Source: Stachybotrys elegans
Lineage: Eukaryota > Ascomycota > Sordariomycetes > Hypocreales > Stachybotryaceae
Reading direction: 5' to 3'
DNA: 64,000 nt
Assembly: GCA_020746835.1 (NCBI GenBank)
Contig: JAGPNK010000002.1
Span: forward strand, 1-64,000
The stretch's first letter is position 1. The number at the start of each line of letters is the position of its first letter. The notes below the pieces were generated by a model. The model searched no databases. It worked only from the letters and a program-made list of their open reading frames with translations, and was not told the origin of the DNA. A program made the translations under genes and the position numbers. Of this stretch, positions 54,401 to 64,000 are shown piece after piece.

Positions 54401-57400
54401 TATATTATATGCTAAATAATATAGTAATTTAAAAAGCTTAATAAAGACCTTAAGGAAATAAGGCAGAAAGTAATAGAAAGAAAGAAAAAATTAAAGAATA
54501 TACTAATATAGTACTATAAATATAGGGAGCTCTTTAATAAAAAAGTTAAAGAAAAACTACTATAACACTCTAAATAGAACTATAAGATTAATATTATTAA
54601 TAGGAAATAGTTATACTTTAATAAGCTATATACTCTTAATATAAAATAGAAAGAAGTACTTAAAGAGTATTTAGAATAAATACTACACTAAGGAAAGATT
54701 TAAGTATTTAAATCATTAGCTAGATACCTAGTTATATTTATATTTAAGAAAGATAGTAAACTATAACTAGTTATTAACTATAAATAACTTAATACTATTA
54801 CCATTAAGAATAAAACACTACTATCTTTAATAGGAAAAATAAGAGATAGACTATATAGTAAAACAATCTTTACTATACTAAACCTTATATTTATATATAA
54901 TTAAATCTAGATAAAAGAAAGAGATAAGTAGAAAATAGTATTTAGAATAAAGTATAGACTATATAAATACCTTACTATACTATAAGAATTAACTAATATA
55001 TTTATAATATTCTAATAAATAATTATATATATTTTAAAAGAATACCTTAATATTTTATTATATACTATCTTAATAATGTACTAATCTTTTTTAATAATAA
55101 GGAAGAATATAAGGGATATATATATAAAATACTATAGCTCCTTAAGAATATATAACTATTAGTTAACTCCCTTAAAAGTAAATTCTATAAAAAGAAAGTG
55201 GCTTTCCTAGAATATATTATCTTATATAATAAGATTAGAATAGACTTAAAAAAGATTATAGTAATTAAGAACTAAAAACCCCTAATAAATATTACTAAAG
55301 TATAATTCTTTATTAGTCTAGTAAACTACTACTAATAGTTTATTAAGAATTTTAAAAAGATTACTATATCTTTTATAAATATTATATAAAAAGGACTTAA
55401 GTTTTAATAGATAGAGAAATAATAAAAAGCCTTTAAATAGATTAAGAATACTATTACTAGTAAATCTATACTAAGGACTTTTAACCCTAAATAAGAAATT
55501 AAACTTAAAATAGACTTATTTAATTTTATAAATAGAGTGTAAATTGGGTAGAAGGATAATAAAAGGAATTTATACTCTATTATATTTTAATTATACAAAC
55601 TATATAGAGTAGAACTTAACTACTTAATATATAATAAGGAATTCTTAGTAATAGTAAAAGCTCTTAAAGAGTTTAAATACTATTATATAGATAGTAAATA
55701 TTAGATTAAGATCTTTATAAATTATAAAACATTATTTATTTTACTATTACTTAGAAGCTAAGTAAGTAATAACTTAGTTATATTAAATACCTTGTCTAAT
55801 TTAATTATATTATTATCCACTACAAGGGAATAGAAAATAAAAGAGTAAACACTATTAGCCAGAGACTAGACTTTAATAATAGACAGCCTATTATTAATAA
55901 ATAACTTTTAGAAAAGACTCTAGAAGAATACTTATAATAGACTAGAGTTATAAGGGTAGGGAATATATAACTAAGGGAATAATACCTTAAGATAATCTAG
56001 AAAATTATTATAGAATGGCATTTTAGGGATTTTAAAGAATAAAATACTATTATAAAAACTAAATAGACTATATATAGAGGGAAGGTTTACTTACTAAATA
56101 AAGTAAAATATAAAATCATTAATAACTATTATATTACTAACTATTATAACCCTAATAAAATAATAATATAAATTAAATAGCTTTATAATTCTAATACCCT
56201 TAATATAGCCCTAAAGAAATAAATAAAAAAATATAAATTCTATAATATAAGTATTATAAATATTTTCAAGATAGTATACTTACTATTATAGAGAATTAAA
56301 AATATAATAATAGTATAGATAATAGTAAATAAATATTATACTACTAAGTGCTAGATAATATTAGGAATAACTTTATTTAATATATATATAAGTTGCCTAT
56401 ATATAGACATTAAGGAGTTATAAAAACCCTAGAATAGATTAAATAGAACTATAAGTTCCCTAATATAAAGAAATATATTAAATATATTCTTACACAATAT
56501 AATATCTATAATAAGGCTAAATTATAATAATATAAACCTTATAGAGAATTATAATCTCTTTAAGTACTACTCTAATTATAAAAGTTAATATCTATAGATT
56601 TTATTATTAAACTACTAGTATTATAAGACTCTATAATAGGATATATTTATAATAGTATTCTAGTTATTATTAATAAACTTATAAAGTTCTATTTTTACAT
56701 TTCTTATAATAAATTAATAGACATAGAAGAATTTTTATATATCTTTTTATAATATATTATTACTACCTATAGATTACTATTAGACATTATTATAGATAGA
56801 GGAATACTATTTTTCTTATAGTTTTAGTAGTGCCTTATAGTATAGATTAAACTAAATTATAAGCTTAGTATAGTATAGAGACTATAAGTAAATAAACAGA
56901 CTGAATGTATAAATTAAATACTTAAGATATATTTATAATACTATATTAACTATAAGCAAGATAATTAAATAGAGAAGTTATCTATAGTATAACTTATATA
57001 TAATATATTAGTTAATAAAATTACTAAGCTTATACTAACTTATATAAACTTTAGATTTATACCTAATACCTATTAAAAATATAAAAAAGAATCTTTAGTA
57101 TCTAAGGTAATACTTAAGTTAAATAACTTAAAGAATTTATATAAATAGCTTTAAATAGAAATTCTCTTTATATAAGAATAAATAAAAAAGCATTATAATA
57201 AAAAATAGTTAAAGAAACTAACCTTCTAGAAAGAAAATATAGTTTACCTTGCTATAAAAATATTAATATAAAATAATTTAATAAAAAACTTAATTACTAT
57301 TATATTAAACTATTTTCAGTTAAAAAGTATATTTTTAATAATAACTATAAGCTTAATCTACTAAATAAAGTATAACTATATCCAATTTTCTATATTTTAC

Positions 57401-57620
57401 TATTAAAACCTATAGAAAGAATAATTTATATTGGAAAAGTATATATTAATAAAGCTACCCTAGAGTAAGAATAGAAAGTTAAAAAGATTCTTAACTATAA
57501 GAAAATATAAAAATAGAAAACTAATAGAAGTATTTTATTAAGTAGAAAAACTACAATGAGTTAAAAAACATATAGAAACCACTTAAATACCTATTCCATG
57601 CCTAGAAGGAGATCTAGTAG
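51450..57620 (+). pseudogene. Decayed gag-pol of the complete Gypsy element
   Basis: Continuous homology to fungal Gypsy polyproteins can be followed on the plus strand, interrupted by dozens of stops from transitions of CAA/CAG/TGG codons to stop codons. No frame longer than about 60 codons survives. Domain positions are given under the element. Non-functional. Confidence 0.8.
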
Positions 57621-58214
57621 TACTATTAATAAATAAGGAAACCTGCTCGCTAATGCTAAAAATAGATAACTAGTTTAGTAAATTAGTATATATTAATAAG
57701 TTAATCTCCTCTATAGTTAAGAACTTATCTTCTGCTAAATGCTTATTATTTATCTTTTTATAAGTAAAAAGCTACTTACTAGCCTAATATAAGTAATAGC
57801 ATTACTATTTAATCCTAGATAGCTTTACTATTGCAGCCTTAACTTTACACTTTACTATATCCTTAATATATTAAAGTTCCCTTTGTATTTTAATATTCTA
57901 GAGTACTAAGAAAGTTAGTAATAGAAAGGAAATAAATAGAAGAAAACCATACATTAGGGAACTATAGATATACTATTATAAGGTTTCTTTATCTAAGTAT
58001 AAATAAAGTAATAATTTATACTAGCTACCTTAATATAAGGCTTGCTTAAGTATAAATAGTAACTATATACCATATCTAAAGGAGTATTATAAAGTTTAAT
58101 ATATATAGCATAAGTAATAATAAAAGAAGTTTTAAAATAAGGTTAAGAATTCTTTATAATATAATATAATATAGTTATATAATAATAAAAGGATTAAATT
58201 TAGGACAAACTTAT

Positions 58215-58225
58215 AGAAGAAGGGG
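58215..58225 (+). other. Polypurine tract of the Gypsy element
   Basis: AGAAGAAGGGG, five bases before the 3' LTR. It primes plus-strand DNA synthesis in LTR elements. Confidence 0.6.
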
Positions 58226-58230
58226 CACTA

Positions 58231-58589
58231 TATTATGTCTTACCTTAGTTAGAGGTTATATAAGTATATATATAATTACTTTTAGACTACTGCCCTACCC
58301 TCCTAAGCAGTCTAGAACTAATAGATAGAGCTAGTAGTTCTAGAACTACTAGAAGGATTAATAGAAGCAGTCTATATAGTATATAGATAGAAGGATTCTA
58401 TAGAGTATATTTAGCTAGAAGCCTACTAGCTATTAATATAATTTAGTTACCTTAACTACTATATATACTAAGTATTTAACCATTACTAAATATAATATAC
58501 ACTTAATAGTATATATGCCCTAACTACTCTACTAATAACTAACCCTAATATAATTAAACTTAGTTATAGTTAGAAACCTAACTATTATA
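58231..58589 (+). repeat. 3' LTR of the Ty3/Gypsy element
   Basis: 359 bp, a less mutated partner of 50852-51210. Differences are almost all C/T or G/A transitions, most often with the mutated base in the 5' copy. Confidence 0.85.
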
Positions 58590-58725
58590 AAAAGTATATA
58601 AAGTTAAAGAGACCTATAGTTAGTAAACTAGCCTTAATATATATTTATACTATTTATTAGCTCTAGCCCTTATATATATTTTAATAAGGCTAGCTATAAT
58701 TCTAATAGAAGTTATTATATTATGG
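58590..58725 (-). repeat. Target duplication (AAAAG, 58590-58594) and distal part of the split repeat copy
   Basis: After AAAAG, the sequence is the reverse complement of 49100-49300 (ttagtaaactagccttaat, attagctctagccctta). It continues the right copy interrupted at 50851. Confidence 0.75.
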
Positions 58726-58855
58726 GACACTAAAGTTAGATAGTAGTATAGAGTGTATTAGCTAGCTATCCCCTTAATATAGAGACTGAAGCTTAAGGCT
58801 TTAGTCTAAAGGGACTAAGGGCCTCTTTTAACTAGATTCTATAGTAGTTGTGCTA

Positions 58856-60871
58856 TATTATGTAAGGGGTAGGGCCTGGGGCCCTGCCCCTGTAATAACT
58901 ATCCCCTCTTTTTAAGGCACTGTCCTAGCGACTAGATTTGGTTGTACATTGGGGTTGGGTGTTAGTAGTGTTAGTGTGGTGTTACGTTGGTGTTTTGGTG
59001 GCGTGATGCGTGTGTTATTGGTGGAGGTGGGGTATGGTGTGTTTGTTGTTTGTTGTGGTGGTGCGCTCTATATAAAAGTTTTCTAAGAAGTCTTTGTGGG
59101 TCGCTAGGCAAACACCCTGTACCTATGTTACCCCACTATTACAACACTATTGTTTCGCTCTGTTTGCGCCTAGAATTTCTTTTCTTTTCTCTTTATCTCT
59201 CTATTGCTGCGGTTCACTCTTCTTTTGTCTGTGAAATGCCTCTCCTCCGTGATGGATCTAACCACTCCTTGGCCTTAGGGCTCTCTTTCTCCCGCTCGCT
59301 CTGCCTTAGTATGTCAGGCTTGCGTTGATGAGCTCTTGAGCAGGATGTCTCTGGCGGGATGAGATTGCTATCTGGGCCAATTGCTGGACCAGGAGCTGTG
59401 CTCTGGCAGTTATGCTATGAGTGCTTTCCCGCTGTGTTTGCTGGCTCTCTCTCTGCCCTGATAGTTTTCTCTTAATGTGTGACTTCTTGCCGTTGCTGAA
59501 ATGAACCAAGCCCTTGACTCTATCCTTCTGATGACTGAGCTTGTGCTGGCTGAGGACGAGGATGATGATGATGTTGAGAATGATGATGATGATGAGGTTA
59601 CGTTTGTTAACGTTCGCCCTCTCTTGGCAGCGATAACTCTTGTGTCGTGCTCTAGGAGCGGTGTAATGGCGCCTCCCCCTTGTTGCTCCTTGGTATTGGC
59701 CTCTTGTTCTGGCTTGGGGCGTGCCACTGGTGTGTTCTCTTCTGACTGTGTTCTGGGCGGTTGTGTTTCTTGCTCTTCTCGTGGGTCCTAGGACCCAGAT
59801 TTTGCTTTGGCCTTGCGCTCCTGTGTGTTGTTTTCTTGACCTTTGCCCTCTCTGTTTCCTGCCCCCTCCCAAAACGTCTTTGTTGTGCTATTGCTGACAT
59901 TGGGTCTTGTGTAGGGACTAAAGTTCTATATGCATTGTTTTAGGACTGGTTAGAAGGTATGGAAGCAGGATAAGCAGCCTGTTGTGCTGGCGATTGACTG
60001 CTGCTTTGGTGAAGACCCTGATAAGGTGTTTTCTCTCTGTACGTAGTGTATTAAGCGCTGTGACCTTTGCGAGCTGGTGAGTTGCCCTTTGGTTGTCTTT
60101 GATGTTGTGTTGGTTTGCTGACTCTTTGCTAGCCTTACACTGGTCTTGCCGCTAACCTTGCCGTTCTTGTCTGTTGGTGCTAGATGTTCTGCGTTTGGCT
60201 TAGCCTGTGCGTTGCCCCTGTTTTGGAGGGTGAAGGCTCTGGCCCCTTCCTTTTGTTGTCTTTGTTCTGTCTTGCCCTTGCCTAGGGCGCTTTTGACCTT
60301 GGCTAGGCCTTTGACAACCTTAATACAGTGTATGGATGGCACTATTGCCTTATTGGTGTGAAAAAGAACACTTTGGTAAGTGTTTCCCTTCTGTATTGTG
60401 GTTCCCTTTGTTGCTAACGTTTTGTAGGGTGTGTGGACTATATACTGTGAGTATCTAGAGTGTAAGTTTCTCGCTGTGGTGATGGCTAACCCCTGTCCTG
60501 CCTTTGCTGCGCTGGCCTTTGACCAGGCCTGTTAGAAACAGCTGGTTGTTCATAGTGAAGATGCTAGTGAACCGGGCTATGTCGCCTGGGAACAGGCACT
60601 GGGTTGTGTCTGCTCTCTTGTGTAGGCTGTCTTGATCCAGGCCTTTCCTGACTGTATTGCTTGGGTTTGGTGCTAGGTTGGGTAGCTTTGGGGTCTGCGG
60701 GATCTTTCTGCCCCTGAAGACTTTGAGGAGTAGTTTTTGTGGTGTTTTAATGTTGTTTCTCTGTTTGGTGAATGAATTTGTTTGTTTTGGTGGTTTGGGG
60801 ATTGGGCCTGAGGCTACGTTTTGTTAGATTAGATATTTAGTTGTGTGACTTTGTTGCTGTTAATGTAATAC
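58856..60871. other. Unidentified G/T-rich segment, possible LTR and 5' part of another element
   Basis: The composition jumps at about 58.85 kb to G- and T-rich on the plus strand. The start tattatgtaaggggtagggc resembles the Gypsy LTR start, is followed by a near-perfect hairpin (ggggtagggcc / ggccctgcccc), and has a TATATAAAAG at 59069-59078. Plus-strand frames near 59501 contain an Asp/Glu-rich run (EDEDDDDVENDDDDE). Open frames exist on both strands, none recognisable. It may be a plus-strand element truncated by its neighbour. Confidence 0.4.
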
Positions 60872-61285
60872 TGTAACGGCCTGTGGGCGCTGTTGTTTTA
60901 CTGAAATTTTCTCCCCTGTGGGGCCTTGTGTGTGACTGGCGTTCTGGTGGTGTTTTTAATGTTCCTTTGGTGATATGCTCCCTTGGTACTCTCGGCCTTA
61001 GTGATCCAATGTCTCTAGGTGATTCTTGTCTCTCCTTCAAGAGGTTCTAGTACTATGAGAAGCCTTAATAAAATGATGATTTTTGGATTGCTAATGTAGC
61101 CTGTACTGTTCCTTGAAACTTGTATATGCTTCTAGAGGCTAATATGTCTGCCCTTGGTTGCTGGTTTGAGAGTTTCTTTCTCTATAGGATCTTGGGTTGG
61201 GGTTTTGTAGGTGAGGGGTATTGCCTCTGGCTTCTTGTTGATCCTTGGTAGTAGCCTTTTGTTGCTTGTTTTTAGTCTATCTCTT
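60872..61285 (-). repeat. Candidate 3' LTR/3' end of the minus-strand Gypsy element
   Basis: Begins tgtaacggcctgtgggcgc on the plus strand, i.e. ends ...GGCCGTTACA on the element strand, a common LTR terminus, and lies directly after the chromodomain. The matching 5' LTR would be outside the window, so this is uncertain. Confidence 0.35.
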
Positions 61286-61329
61286 CTTATAGCTTTTAAC
61301 TATACTAGATGTATGGATATTAGTTGCTT

Positions 61330-62945
61330 TAACCTACTGATTGAACTCTGTTGGCTAACCTTTCCATTTGATTAGGTAGTATAGTTTACTATTAATTATA
61401 TTCTTGCCTCTGATGTTCTCTACCTTCTATTTGTTAGGGTCTTTTTCTAGATCTAGTAGTGGTATTTGCTGGTCTTGCTCTAGAGTCCCCTTCCTTACTT
61501 TCCATGGCTTTAGTAAGCTGATGTGAAAGATATTATGGATTTGGCTATACTTTTTAGGGAGGGTAAGGCGGTAGGCTTGTATACTGATTACTTTGAGGAC
61601 CTTAAGGGGCCTGATGAACCGAGGTGTTAGTTTCTTTTTCTTTCCTTTTAGCTGGAGGTTCTGGGTGCTAAGGCTAACCTAGTCTCCTCTGTGTAGTGCA
61701 AGTGGGGTGTGCTTGTTATTGTAGTTTCTTGCTGCTCTCTTGGTTGTGCTGCTCTAGTGTTCCTTAAGTTGTTGTCTGACCTCCTTTAATTGGTTTAGCC
61801 TATTGGTTACCCTTGGTATTGTCTGCCTCTTGGGGTCTAGCTCCTCCTGATGCTGTAGTGTTGGGTTATATCCTATTAGGGCCTGGTTTGCTAATACTTG
61901 TGTTGTTGCGTTTACTGTATTGTTATAGGCAAACTCTGCCATTTGTAAGATCTAGGCCTAGTTGCTTTATTGTTGGTTAATGAAGTAGTGTAGGTAATGT
62001 TCCAGGGTCTGGTTTATCTATTCTGTCTGGCTGTCTGTCTGTGGGTGAAACGCTATTGATAACCTCCTTTTGATCTGGGTTTGGTAGTATAGTTTTGACT
62101 AAAAGGCGCTGGTGAATATGGGGCCCCTGTCTGATACTATCCTGTTAGGCGATCTAAACTGTAGTTTTACGTGGTAGTGAAACACCTCTGCGAGCTCTGC
62201 TGTGTCTAGGTGGGAAGACATAGGGATAAAGAGTGAGTATTTGGTATAGTGGTCCACTATTACCAAAATTGTGTCAACTTCCTGCCTATTTTAATCCACT
62301 ATTGGTAGCCCTGTAATAAAGTCTATTGAGAGTTCATGCTAGGGTCTGCTTGGGATAGGTAGGGACTCTAATGTACTATATGTAGGGTGTTGTTAAGCTA
62401 TAATCCCTTGGTAGACTGCGTAGGTTGTTACCTAGTCTAGGACTTCCTTATAGATACTCTTCTAGTGGAACTGTTGTTGTATAAGCTCTGTTGTTCTGTT
62501 GGTGCTGAAGTGTCTTGCAAGTGGGTTGTTGTGGTATAGTTCTAGTATCTCCTGTTGGATGGCTGGGTCTTTAGGTATATAGATACGATCCTTGTATGTG
62601 ACTAGTCCTGACTGGCTGACTGCCCGGTAGGGGGATCTCTCTCCTGGCTTCTTGGATGTTATCTTGGCGTGGACCTTCTGTGTTACTAGATCCTTCCCCT
62701 GTGCTGCCTGTATTAGGTCTACTAGACCCTTAGTTATGGTTGTGCTTTGGGTAACCTGCTGGCATAGGACTGTTCTGACTGTTTGTTATGGCTGGTGTGG
62801 TACGCTTCCTTCTTGTGGTTCTTGTGTGGGGCATTCTCCTTTCTGTTGGTAGTTTTTTATAGGGTATTTTCCTTTCCATTGTTAATGTTCCTTAGGGTAT
62901 TCTCCTTCCTGTATGTGGTTCTGCTTGGGGTATCCTTCTTTCTAT
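61330..62945 (-). pseudogene. Integrase-chromodomain part of gag-pol, lightly decayed
   Basis: The best kept section of the right-hand Gypsy element. The longest uninterrupted piece, 61754-61942, holds the conserved AEFAYNN motif. Stops on the minus strand are mostly former Gln or Trp codons. Inactive as it stands. Confidence 0.75.
62815..62945 (-). repeat. Imperfect tandem repeat inside pol
   Basis: About four units of 30-36 bp built round ggggcattctcctt/gggtattctccttcc. On the minus strand they encode repeats like KGEYPKE, KGKYPIK and KGECPTQ, between RNase H and integrase. Confidence 0.55.
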
Positions 62946-64000
62946 AGCAGTGGGCTGTCTAGCTATTTTAAATCATCCCTTTTAATAGGGTTTTATATAG
63001 TAGCCTGTACCTAAGCCTTTTAAGCTGCCTTAATCTTGAGTTTTAGCTCTAGGAGTGGGTTTAGTAGTGCTTTTTCTCTCTCTCTATAGTTTGGTTTTCT
63101 TAATAGTCTATTAGTAGGGTTGCTTTTTTCTAACCTATATCTAATAATAAAATCATAGGGCATTAAGAATATATACTATTGTACTTGCCTTTTATTAAGC
63201 TAGGGCTGGCTTATAAATTGCTATAGGTTTTAGTAGTCTATAAGTACTTTAATAGGTTGTACTATCCTTTTAAAGTAGTAGTGCCAGTGTTTAAATAACT
63301 TTATAATGGCTATAAGTTCCTAATCTAGTATACTATAGTTTAGCTCTAGGCTTTTAAACTTTTAGGACTAAAATGCAATAGAATAGTGTTTTCCTTTCTT
63401 ATTGGGCTGTAATAGAATCCCAGCTATAGCTCTCTTAGATATATTAGTTTCTACTCTTACTGCTTATTTAGGGTTAAAGTAGTGGAAAAGGGGCGCTTGT
63501 TGAAATGCCTAGATAAGGTTCTTAAAGGTCTATTCTTTCTTAGGGTTTAGTATTACTATACTAAGTTTTCTTCTATTCTTGCTTTCCTTAAGTAGGCTAT
63601 ATAGTGGCATAGTAATATTAATATAACCTTAAATAAACTATTGGTAAAAGTTATAGAACCTAAGAAATACCTGGATTTTATAGTAGGAGTGGGGTTATTG
63701 CTATTTCTTAATAGTAATGACTCTAATAGGGTCTATAGTTATACCTTTATTAAATAGAATAAATCCTAGGAACTTAACCTTATATTAGTAGAAAGTATAC
63801 TTAGATGGTTTTGTAAATAACTCTATCTATTAGAGTTACTTAAGTACTTACTAAATGTAATATATATAGGTATCCCTATCTTTTAAAAAGATAAAGATAT
63901 TATCTAGATAGGTAATATAGACTATATTAAGGAGTCTATAGAGTGCTTAGTAAATGTATAACTGAAAGGTAGTGGGTATATTAGTAAGGCTAAAGGGCAT

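Larger units (their letters stand above)
50852..58589 (+). mobile_element. Complete chromodomain Ty3/Gypsy LTR retrotransposon, RIP-inactivated
   Basis: 7,738 bp with two 359-bp LTRs and a 5-bp target duplication. Decayed plus-strand coding order: gag (about 51480-52500), a CCHC zinc knuckle at 52200-52241 with Cys/His turned to Tyr, protease region, reverse transcriptase (about 54690-55150, RYLVIFIFKKDSK and the YLDD box as YYLNN near 55062), RNase H (about 55480-55860), integrase (about 56380-57100), and chromodomain (about 57480-57600, KNYNELKNI). The order RT-RNaseH-integrase plus chromodomain marks a chromovirus. A polypurine tract agaagaagggg (58215-58225) precedes the 3' LTR. It lies inside one arm of an older inverted repeat. 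Confidence 0.88.
61286..64000 (-). mobile_element. Ty3/Gypsy chromodomain retrotransposon, minus strand, partial
   Basis: Runs off the right edge. Minus-strand decayed coding order from high to low coordinate: reverse transcriptase C-terminal part (about 63500-64000), RNase H (about 63080-63400, LLRKPNY and LNKRQVQ), a tandem-repeat linker (62815-62945), and the zinc-binding part and core of integrase (about 61740-62640; ELSIDFITGLP, SDRGPIFTSAF, then AEFAYNNTVNATTQVLANQA). The integrase tail and chromodomain (about 61330-61440, SKLYYLIKWKG) follow. Decay is light below 62.9 kb (a few CAA/CAG to stop changes) and heavy above it. Confidence 0.8.

Noticed and set aside
45736..58730. tRNA, rRNA or mitochondrial-like DNA in the AT-rich tract
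   Set aside because: The very low GC could suggest mitochondrial DNA, but transposon coding order, LTRs and TIRs with transition-type decay explain it; no RNA gene structure seen.
59501..59791. 96-codon plus-strand frame with an Asp/Glu run
   Set aside because: The acidic run comes from a GAT repeat; possible gag remnant but not supportable as a gene.
59306..59872. 188-codon minus-strand open frame
   Set aside because: Low-complexity Arg/Gln/Ser composition produced by G/T-rich plus-strand DNA; overlaps an equally plausible plus-strand frame; no conserved motif.
1..64000. CRISPR arrays, telomere repeats or polyketide/non-ribosomal peptide synthases
   Set aside because: None seen; the cluster is catabolic in content rather than a classical secondary-metabolite cluster.

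Overview
The window comes from a filamentous ascomycete (Pezizomycotina, most likely a Sordariomycete). The evidence is gene density, short GT-AG introns of 47-92 bp, Zn2Cys6 and NACHT/ankyrin-type genes, fungal metabolic families, and a long AT-rich tract of C-to-T/G-to-A decay typical of RIP (repeat-induced point mutation). I cannot name the species.

Layout. (1) 1-6 kb: the 5' part of an ankyrin-repeat gene, a broken remnant of a Tc-toxin A-subunit-like gene, and a secreted pepsin-type protease. (2) 7.5-13.5 kb: an Old Yellow Enzyme-like reductase with altered active-site residues, a small MAPEG membrane protein and a DHA1 drug-efflux transporter. (3) 14.4-37.6 kb: a dense catabolic block holding a type-B carboxylesterase, a malonyl-CoA-synthetase-like acyl-CoA synthetase, an amidase, a dienelactone hydrolase, an aldo-keto reductase, a metallo-beta-lactamase-fold hydrolase, a MOSC/flavin reductase/ferredoxin fusion, an aromatic/neutral amino-acid transporter, a salicylate-hydroxylase-like monooxygenase, a Zn2Cys6 regulator and a second amidase. 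(4) 38.5-45.7 kb: a TRI101/BAHD-like acyltransferase, a sugar transporter and a divergently transcribed GH3 beta-glucosidase. (5) 45.8-64 kb: repeats. These are a complete RIP-decayed pogo/Fot1-like element (46581-48440), an inverted pair of an unknown repeat, one arm of which is split by a complete RIP-decayed chromodomain Ty3/Gypsy element (50852-58589), an unidentified G/T-rich stretch, and a second minus-strand Ty3/Gypsy element running off the right edge.

How the genes may work together (inference). Beta-glucosidase plus sugar porter could release and import a glycosylated plant compound. The metallo-hydrolase, amidases, esterase and dienelactone hydrolase could open lactam, amide, ester or lactone bonds. 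The monooxygenase, ferredoxin-type reductase, aldo-keto reductase and OYE homologue could modify the ring. The acyl-CoA synthetase plus acyltransferase could cap the product, with efflux by the MFS pump. The content recalls the Fusarium FDB1/FDB2 benzoxazolinone-detoxification clusters (lactamase, amidases, dienelactone hydrolase, malonyl-CoA-dependent N-acylation), but I see no arylamine N-acetyltransferase-type NAT here. Gene models below were built by hand from splice sites and reading frames; exon coordinates are in the evidence text.
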